A DNA stretch of 64,000 nt from an uncultured SAR86 cluster bacterium. Its GTDB lineage: Bacteria; Pseudomonadota; Gammaproteobacteria; Magnimaribacterales; D2472. The notes beneath the pieces are model-generated. The model saw only the letters and a list, made by a program, of their open reading frames with translations. It was not told the DNA's origin and did not search any database. This document shows, piece by piece, positions 57,420 through 64,000 of the stretch. How positions within the stretch are numbered: the stretch's first letter is position 1; each line of letters begins with the position of its first letter. Location of the stretch: the NCBI GenBank assembly GCA_902630885.1, contig CACOWI010000001.1, forward strand, positions 124,001-188,000, read 5' to 3'. The translations under genes were made by a program, and so were the position numbers.

Positions 57420-58098
57420 TAATGATAATTGCTTTCTTTTGCATCAAAGAGCATATGGTGAAACTAGTATCATTGCAGATGTTTTCACTCAGAATAGTGG
57501 GAAAATATCTTTAGTTGTAAAGGGAGCTAAAAAACCAAAATCTAAATTTTTTGGTTATTTAGTTCCATTTCAAAAACTGAATGTAACTTATTCGGGAAGA
57601 TCCGAGCTAAAGACGCTAACGAGCATTGATAGAGATCTTTCAAACAATTCAAATACTCTTTCAAAAGTAAGCTATAGCCTTCTTTATATAAATGAACTTC
57701 TTACAAAACTTCTGCCAAAAGATGCTAAACATGAAGAATTATTCAATCTTTATGATGAATTCCTAGAAAAAATTAACAAAAAAAATAATTTGGAGATATC
57801 TTTAAGACATTTTGAATTAGATTTACTTGACTTGCTCGGGTATGGTTTTGATTATGATTCAGAGATTGATTCAAATGAACCTATTGAACCAGAAACATCA
57901 TATGTGTTTGTTTCTGAGAAAGGTTTTAGAAAATCAAAAAACTCAAATTTCACTGGCAAAGATATAATAAATCTTAAAAACCGCAAGCTTAAAGATGTTC
58001 CATTGAGATACCTAAAAGAAATTACGACAAAAGCAATTAGTATTTGCCTTGAAGGAAGAGATCTTGCTAGCCGTAAAATTTTTAGATCAATAAAATAA
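57406..58098 (+). CDS. recO: DNA repair protein RecO
   Basis: LLHQRAYGETSIIADVFTQNSGKISLVVKGAKKPKS. Confidence 0.92.
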   Translation: MSQTNNDNCFLLHQRAYGETSIIADVFTQNSGKISLVVKGAKKPKSKFFGYLVPFQKLNVTYSGRSELKTLTSIDRDLSNNSNTLSKVSYSLLYINELLTKLLPKDAKHEELFNLYDEFLEKINKKNNLEISLRHFELDLLDLLGYGFDYDSEIDSNEPIEPETSYVFVSEKGFRKSKNSNFTGKDIINLKNRKLKDVPLRYLKEITTKAISICLEGRDLASRKIFRSIK

Positions 58099-58475
58099 TG
58101 ATATTTGGAATTGGTACTGACATAGTTGAAATTAAGAGAATTGAAGATATAGCTTCGTTGGATAAGTTTGCATCGAAAATACTTAGTAAGAATGAGAAAG
58201 ATTTTTATAAGTCTTTAACAGATATAAAACAAGTAAGATATATTTCAAAACAATTTGCAGGAAAAGAAGCTATATCTAAAGCTTTGGGAACAGGCATTGG
58301 CAATGATGCTCAATTTAAAAATATTGAAATATTAAGAGATGATCAAGGTGCTCCAGTCTTTAATGCACTTAATAAACTTGAGAATGCTATCAGCCTCTTG
58401 GGTATAACTAAAACACATGTTAGTCTTGCAGATGAAAGAAATTATGCTATTGCTATTGCGATATTAGAAAAGTGA
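58098..58475 (+). CDS. acpS: Holo-[acyl-carrier-protein] synthase
   Basis: MIFGIGTDIVEIKRIEDI, QFAGKEAISKALGTGIG. Confidence 0.96.
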   Translation: MIFGIGTDIVEIKRIEDIASLDKFASKILSKNEKDFYKSLTDIKQVRYISKQFAGKEAISKALGTGIGNDAQFKNIEILRDDQGAPVFNALNKLENAISLLGITKTHVSLADERNYAIAIAILEK

Positions 58476-59116
58476 ATAATATTATTTTATTGGGCCCTCC
58501 TGGGGCAGGAAAAGGAACTCAAGCAGATTTAATATGCGAAATGTGTGATATTCCAAAAATAAGCACAGGTGATATGTTAAGAGAGGCTGTTGCATCAGGG
58601 AGTGATTTAGGCATTAAGGTATCGGAGATTCTTGATTCTGGTGCCTTAGTTTCTGATGATATTATAGGGTCCTTAATTCAAGAAAGGCTTCTAAAGCCAG
58701 ATTGTGCAAATGGATCTCTTTTTGATGGCGTCCCAAGAACAATAGGCCAAGCGGAGCAACTTGCTGAGATGAAAATTAATTTCACACATGTAATTGAAAT
58801 CTTTGTAGAGGATGAAGTCATAGTCAAAAGAATGTCTGGCAGAAGAGTTCATCCTGCATCAGGAAGGAATTATCACATTGATCATAATCCACCAAAAAAT
58901 AGTGGATTTGATAATGAGACTGGCGAACCTTTAGTTCAAAGAGAGGATGATAAACCAGATACAGTTCTTAAAAGATTGAATGTTTATCATGAGCAAACCA
59001 AACCTCTTACAACTTTCTATAAAAGTCAAAGTAAAGCTAAGCTTTTAAAATTCATTAAGGTTGATGGCTCTAATAGTGTTGATAAAGTTTTCAAAGAAAT
59101 ATCATCTCAAATATAG
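58472..59116 (+). CDS. adk: Adenylate kinase
   Basis: ILLGPPGAGKGTQADLI, FDGVPRTIGQAEQL, GRRVHPASGRNYH; GTG start. Confidence 0.97.
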   Translation: MNNIILLGPPGAGKGTQADLICEMCDIPKISTGDMLREAVASGSDLGIKVSEILDSGALVSDDIIGSLIQERLLKPDCANGSLFDGVPRTIGQAEQLAEMKINFTHVIEIFVEDEVIVKRMSGRRVHPASGRNYHIDHNPPKNSGFDNETGEPLVQREDDKPDTVLKRLNVYHEQTKPLTTFYKSQSKAKLLKFIKVDGSNSVDKVFKEISSQI

Positions 59117-59118
59117 CT

Positions 59119-59550
59119 GTGAAAATTTTAGCTATAAAAAGTTCTGGTGATAGAACATCAATAGGCCTAATGCTGAATGATGAAATTAATTCTTTTTCAA
59201 TGGATCATGGTCGAAAAGAGAGACCAAATTGGGAAATGTTTTTAGAAAATGTTGGCCATAAAAAAATTTTCAATCTACATGAAATAGATCTATTTGCATT
59301 TGAAAACAATCAAAATTCTTATACTGCCACAAGAATTACAGCTAGTTATTTAAAAGGTATTTCAATTGCACTTAAAAAACCATTGATTTCAATTGAAGAT
59401 GACACAGAACATAATCTTGAAATAGATGAACTATTAATAATTGCGAGAGATAAGTTTTTATCAACCGACAGTAATAAAAACAGATTTGATCCGAAAAACG
59501 CTAATCCAATCTACAACAATGACATTAAGTTTAAAAAATTAGATGAGTGA
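59119..59550 (+). CDS. tsaB: Short divergent TsaB (YeaZ)-like protein
   Basis: MKILAIKSSGDRTSIGLMLND; SYTATRITASYLKGISIALKKPLISI; C-terminal ANPIYNNDIKFKKL; only 143 aa. Confidence 0.7.
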   Translation: MKILAIKSSGDRTSIGLMLNDEINSFSMDHGRKERPNWEMFLENVGHKKIFNLHEIDLFAFENNQNSYTATRITASYLKGISIALKKPLISIEDDTEHNLEIDELLIIARDKFLSTDSNKNRFDPKNANPIYNNDIKFKKLDE

Positions 59551-60328
59551 TATTTTATTGAGTTTTATCTTAGGTCTAGTTCAAGGCCTTACTGAATTTT
59601 TACCTATATCAAGCTCAGCTCACTTGTTATTTCCTTCACTAATATTTGGATCAAATGACCTAGGATTGTATTTTGATATATCAGTTCACGCTGGAACATT
59701 AGCTGCAGTAATTTATTATTTTAAAAATGATATATTCTTGATGTCAAAATCAATTTTTTTGAATGAAAATTCCAATGAAAATAAAAACCTGGCGCTTTAT
59801 TTAGTTATTGCCACAATACCAATAGTAATTTTTGGATTTATATTTAAAGATTTCATTAGTCAGAGGATATTCAGTACCGATAATATTGCAATATCCAACA
59901 TAATATTTGCATCAATTTTACTTGTTGCTTTTTTAAACAATAAAGGAAAAAAAACTCTTGTAAGCATCACTGTTTTAAGTGCTTTATTTATTGGATTGTT
60001 TCAATGTTTTGCATTAATACCTGGCGCCTCAAGATCAGGAGCCGCAATAACTGCAGGACTTTTTATAGGATTAAGCCTAAAGGATGCTTCAAAATTCTCC
60101 TTTTTGCTGGCTATACCAACAATTTTAGGTGCCTTAACTTTGCTTGTTCTTGATTTAAATAATGAGAATGTTGCCTTTGAACTGCTCAATTTAAGTATTG
60201 GCTTTTTAACATCAATGATTTGTGCATTTCTTACCATAAAGATATTTTTAAAGGTAGTTGAAAAAATTGGCATGATACCTTTTGTAGTATATAGAGTATT
60301 GCTAGGGATATTTTTACTAATAATTTAA
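59543..60328 (+). CDS. uppP: Undecaprenyl-diphosphatase
   Basis: GLVQGLTEFLPISSSAHLL, IPGASRSGAAITAGL. Confidence 0.96.
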   Translation: MSDILLSFILGLVQGLTEFLPISSSAHLLFPSLIFGSNDLGLYFDISVHAGTLAAVIYYFKNDIFLMSKSIFLNENSNENKNLALYLVIATIPIVIFGFIFKDFISQRIFSTDNIAISNIIFASILLVAFLNNKGKKTLVSITVLSALFIGLFQCFALIPGASRSGAAITAGLFIGLSLKDASKFSFLLAIPTILGALTLLVLDLNNENVAFELLNLSIGFLTSMICAFLTIKIFLKVVEKIGMIPFVVYRVLLGIFLLII

Positions 60329-61060
60329 ATGCAAATCTACATTAAAGATGATGTTTCTAATGAGTTTATAAAAAGCATTACAACTTTTTATAAACTAGAA
60401 CAAGTTTTAGACAAACCAACCTCAAATCATTATTTTATGTATGATTCAACCGGGTTATCTTTTGTGAAAGATTCCTCAAAACCAAAAGAGATTTTACATA
60501 TTGATTTTTTGAAAGGATCTTTAGGCTGGCGAATGAAGAGAGCAAGTCATGAAAGAAATTTGAAAAAAGCTCTGGGCAAAATTGACAAACAACTTTTGAT
60601 ATTTGATGCCACTGCAGGCTTATTGACGGACTCTATGATTTTTCTTTCATTAGGCCATAAAGTCATTGCTGTTGAGCAGAGCAATATAATTTTTTCTCTT
60701 GTAAAAGATGCGATCATAAGAGCAGAAACAAAAATACCAGAACTAAAAAATTTGGTATTTTTAAATGATAATTCACTAGATGTTTATAAAAGTATGACTG
60801 AAGAAATTGATGTAATTTATTTAGATCCTATGTATCCAATGTTAAAAAAAAATACAAAAAAATCTGGCAAAATAGAATTCATTAAAAAGATTTTAGAATT
60901 AGAAAATTTTAGGGATGAAAAAGACTATCTTATCCAGAAATTTTTTGATGTTGATTACAAAAAAATTATTTTAAAAAGACCTTTAAAACACAGAAAAAAT
61001 TATAGTAATATTAATTATCAGGTATTTGGCAAAACTACGAGATTTGATATTTATTTATGA
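60329..61060 (+). CDS. rsmJ: 16S rRNA (guanine1516-N2)-methyltransferase RsmJ-like
   Basis: HIDFLKGSLGWRMKRAS, IFDATAGLLTDSMIFLSLGHKVIAVEQ, IYLDPMYP. Confidence 0.85.
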   Translation: MQIYIKDDVSNEFIKSITTFYKLEQVLDKPTSNHYFMYDSTGLSFVKDSSKPKEILHIDFLKGSLGWRMKRASHERNLKKALGKIDKQLLIFDATAGLLTDSMIFLSLGHKVIAVEQSNIIFSLVKDAIIRAETKIPELKNLVFLNDNSLDVYKSMTEEIDVIYLDPMYPMLKKNTKKSGKIEFIKKILELENFRDEKDYLIQKFFDVDYKKIILKRPLKHRKNYSNINYQVFGKTTRFDIYL

Positions 61061-62124
61061 TAGAAATTAAAGAAGACTCAATAATTCTTACTGACGATGA
61101 CAATAAATTTGATCTCCCTTTTTTATGGCTTAGAGATAATTGTCAATGTGATGAATGTAGAATTACTGAGACTCAAGAAAAGCAATTTTTACTTCATTCA
61201 GTTCCTGTAGATATTACACCAAAACATGCTGAGGAAATTGATAATATTATTAAGGTTGTTTGGCCTGATGATCATGAAACTATAATTCCTATTGAGCTAA
61301 TAAAAAATTCGTTTAAACCTAGATACCCCAATCATTGTGAGTGGCCAAATGGATTCGAACCTAAAAAATTTTCATGGTCAGATTTTCTTGATAATAAAAA
61401 GGTCGCAATTGAGGCCTTAAAAACATTTGTAACTTATGGAGTGATTATTCTCAAAGATGCACCTAAGGAATCAAACTCACTAGAGTTCCTTGCTAAAAGA
61501 CTTGGACCAATAAATGAAGTTCTATTTGAAAGAATCCATAATGTTTCAGTTACAGGCCATGTCTACAACGTAGCGCATACTCCTAAAGGGCTCCCGCCAC
61601 ATAATGATTTTGCAAGTTATAAGTCTCAACCAAGCGTTCAGGTTTTACACATGCTAGAAAATGAATGTGAGGGGGGAGAATCGATAATTGTAGATGGATG
61701 GCAAGTAGCAAAAGATTTAAGAGATGAAATCCCAGAATATTTTTCAATTCTTCAAAAATTTAATGTTCCTTTTAGAGAATTTGATGAAGAAAATGAAACA
61801 TATGCTGAAGCTCCTCTTATTCAATGTGCAAGTGATGGATCAATTGAGAGTTTCAGATTCTCAAATCAACTTATGCAAATGATAGATCCCAGAAAAGAAG
61901 GTATTAGAGAATTTTACAAAGCCTATCACGAAGTTTCATCTAGAGTTCATCAAGATAAATATCGCTCAACTTTTAGACTTAATGGTGGAGAGGCTCTAGT
62001 TGTTGCAAGCTTAAGAGTTTTACATGCTCGTGAACCTTTTGTACCTAATGGCAAAAGACATCTTCAAGATGCATATTTTACTTACGATAATGCAGCAAAT
62101 AATATTGTCTTGTTGTCGCATTAA
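61057..62124 (+). CDS. Gamma-butyrobetaine dioxygenase-like (N-terminal DUF971-type + TauD domain)
   Basis: FLWLRDNCQCDECRITETQEKQF; GLPPHNDFASYKSQPSVQVLHML; RVLHAREPF. Confidence 0.8.
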   Translation: MIEIKEDSIILTDDDNKFDLPFLWLRDNCQCDECRITETQEKQFLLHSVPVDITPKHAEEIDNIIKVVWPDDHETIIPIELIKNSFKPRYPNHCEWPNGFEPKKFSWSDFLDNKKVAIEALKTFVTYGVIILKDAPKESNSLEFLAKRLGPINEVLFERIHNVSVTGHVYNVAHTPKGLPPHNDFASYKSQPSVQVLHMLENECEGGESIIVDGWQVAKDLRDEIPEYFSILQKFNVPFREFDEENETYAEAPLIQCASDGSIESFRFSNQLMQMIDPRKEGIREFYKAYHEVSSRVHQDKYRSTFRLNGGEALVVASLRVLHAREPFVPNGKRHLQDAYFTYDNAANNIVLLSH

Positions 62125-62376
62125 GTGAAATTATCAGAAGCAGATATATCTAGGATTATTGAAATGGCTTGGGAAGATAGAACTCCATTCGATGCAATAG
62201 AGGCTCAATTCGATGTTACGCTCGATGAGGTTGTAAAAATTATGAGAGAAAATCTAGCCAAAAATAGCTTTAATTTATGGCGTAAAAGAGTAAGAGGAAG
62301 AAAAACAAAGCACTCAGAATTGAGAAACTTTAAAGTTGGCAGACATCACTCACATGACCAGAACAAACATAAGTAA
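62125..62376 (+). CDS. TIGR03643/DUF2805 family protein
   Basis: LSEADISRIIEMAWEDRTPFDAIEAQFDVTLDEVVKIMRENL...FNLWRKRVRGRKTKH. Confidence 0.8.
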   Translation: MKLSEADISRIIEMAWEDRTPFDAIEAQFDVTLDEVVKIMRENLAKNSFNLWRKRVRGRKTKHSELRNFKVGRHHSHDQNKHK

Positions 62377-62662
62377 CGATAAGATTAAATTCTATAATCT
62401 CCATAAATCATTCTTTAGTGACATAGATAATACTACCTGTGAGGTTTCTGATAAAAATGTAATTATCAATGAGATTTGCAAAGAAAATCCTGATCCAGCA
62501 TCTGTTCAGCTAGAATTTAATGACCGTGACTATTATTTTATATATTATTGGGATGGTTATTCACTGGCAGAAAAGTGTGAGATTAAAGACTACAAAACTG
62601 CACTTATACAATTTAAGAAATATGCTAAGAGACTGGCTAAAAATTTGAAGCGTTATAAATAA
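62354..62662 (+). CDS. Hypothetical protein
   Basis: ATG 62354 start MTRTNISNDKIKFYNLHKSFFSDIDN...; ends before a terminator. Confidence 0.55.
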   Translation: MTRTNISNDKIKFYNLHKSFFSDIDNTTCEVSDKNVIINEICKENPDPASVQLEFNDRDYYFIYYWDGYSLAEKCEIKDYKTALIQFKKYAKRLAKNLKRYK

Positions 62663-62687
62663 AAATGCGGTCTAGATGACCGCATTT
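62663..62687. terminator. Bidirectional terminator between convergent genes
   Basis: Perfect 10-bp stem AAATGCGGTC-TAGAT-GACCGCATTT. Confidence 0.85.
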
Positions 62688-62711
62688 ATAAATTGTGTGC
62701 AATTAGGCGCT

Positions 62712-64000
62712 TTAATATCCATCACCACCACCGCCGCCGCTGCCACCATTGCCACTGCTGTCTGCGACATAATGTGATTTAGCTTTAAACATTTCATCAG
62801 ATGTTGAGTTTTCTGCGCCATGAAAACCCTGTGCACCTGGCATATAAAATGTTAGTCCTGGGTACTCATGAAAAGTATGGGTGTGATCATCTGTATTTTG
62901 ACGAGTTAAATAAACTTTATGTGTATATCCTGAGGCACCTTTAAATGGACCTGTTGAAACAGTACCTTTTATTTGAAGTGCTCCAGATGCACTAGTCACA
63001 TCAATTTTAGCTTGTTCAAAAGACGATACCTTGACTATTTTGCCACTCGCATACATATTGTTGTGAAAATCACAATATGGATATAGTGTGTCTGGCGTGC
63101 TAGAGCTGACAGTTAAAGTTAAAGTATCTTTGTTCCATCCCTCAGCTGTTCCAATTTCACCCGCGTCTGTACTGGTAGCATTTTGTTGAGTAGAAATTTT
63201 AAAAGGATGACCTGAAGTAACTGAACTAGCAGCGTCAAATTTTACTACGTCACCTTCTTTAACATAAATAATAAATTCAGTACTTCTAGCATTTACATTA
63301 TCTACAATATAATTTGAAGAGGCGTTATTAGAAAGCGTATAAGTTGTAGTGGTCATGTCGGCTTCATTATCCGTGATCGTACCTCCGTCCCATGATGTAT
63401 CTTGGTTGATCCAATCTATTGTATTAAAAACTAATTTATCAATAGCAGTTGATGATGCAGTCCCATCCATGACTGATGCCATTAAAGTTTTAAGTTCTGA
63501 AACACCAGCCTTTGCAAAATGCGAATGAGCATTTGAGGAGTTTGCATTAATTTTTTGCATGTAAGCTGATATTCCTGCTGAAAGGTCAATTAACTGATCG
63601 CTTGTTGGAGCAAAATCCGTGTCCTCAGAGAGACTTGTCAACATATCTTTTATGAATGTTGTATCACCTAAAGAAGTTTCTGAACTAGATCTGTTAACAA
63701 GAGATTTAGCAAGAGTATTTCCAGGACTATCACTTGAAAAACTGTAAACTCCTTTAAGGACTTCATTTAGAACCACTAGTTGAGTATTAACAACTGCAGC
63801 TTTGTTTTGTATTGAGTTATCAAGATTTGAGAAAGGATTATTAAATCTGATCATAAATGATGAATCTAGTCCCAATTTTGTTTTAAAAGTGTCATAGTCA
63901 GTGCTTTTATTGTATTCGTTCATCATTGAGCTTATTGGCGAAACAACAAAAGATTGATCAGTAACAGGTTGACTCAAGGCAAGACTATCACCCTCACTAA
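62712..64000 (-). CDS. Large secreted protein, C-terminal part, with cupredoxin-like segment and Gly-rich C-terminus; 5' truncated by window edge
   Basis: Frame continues past TTG 63977 to window end (SEGDSLALSQPVTDQS...); SGHPFKI...YPYCDFHNNMYASGKI; HTHTFHEYPGLTFYMPGAQGFHG; GNGGSGGGGGDGY. Confidence 0.75.
   Translation of the reverse strand, partial: SEGDSLALSQPVTDQSFVVSPISSMMNEYNKSTDYDTFKTKLGLDSSFMIRFNNPFSNLDNSIQNKAAVVNTQLVVLNEVLKGVYSFSSDSPGNTLAKSLVNRSSSETSLGDTTFIKDMLTSLSEDTDFAPTSDQLIDLSAGISAYMQKINANSSNAHSHFAKAGVSELKTLMASVMDGTASSTAIDKLVFNTIDWINQDTSWDGGTITDNEADMTTTTYTLSNNASSNYIVDNVNARSTEFIIYVKEGDVVKFDAASSVTSGHPFKISTQQNATSTDAGEIGTAEGWNKDTLTLTVSSSTPDTLYPYCDFHNNMYASGKIVKVSSFEQAKIDVTSASGALQIKGTVSTGPFKGASGYTHKVYLTRQNTDDHTHTFHEYPGLTFYMPGAQGFHGAENSTSDEMFKAKSHYVADSSGNGGSGGGGGDGY

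Overview
The window is ordinary, densely packed chromosome from a low-GC bacterium. Gene content and order look like a streamlined marine gammaproteobacterium, possibly SAR86-like; that placement is inference. I see no phage, transposon, CRISPR array, rRNA or tRNA that I can support. Main blocks: der 3' end; sdhCDAB-sucAB-lpd-sucCD; MATE pump; hexapeptide acyltransferase; msrB-murJ-ribF-ileS-lspA-ispH-ampD-ampG; groESL; a nickel-SOD cluster; corB/ypjD; rpsP-rimM-trmD-rplS-xerD-dsbC-hom-thrC-prfB-lysS; mdh; nrdAB; glpK; serA; ung; ygfZ/sdhE; rpoE-rseA-degP-lepA-lepB-rnc-era-recO-acpS-adk-tsaB-uppP-rsmJ; and a truncated cupredoxin-like protein at the right edge. Most interesting signals: (1) S16 carries a long acidic PAEEEA-repeat C-terminal tail, and L19 in the same operon carries a ~200-aa N-terminal extension with the same repeat, an FtsY-like start and a Rho-N/SAP-like segment; (2) an unannotated 58-aa His-bearing membrane microprotein is translationally coupled to sodN-sodX; (3) a hexapeptide acyltransferase appears to use an ATT start codon; (4) a DnaA-box palindrome cluster upstream of ung; (5) paired NrdR boxes at nrdA; (6) prfB has lost its programmed frameshift; (7) a short, divergent TsaB.
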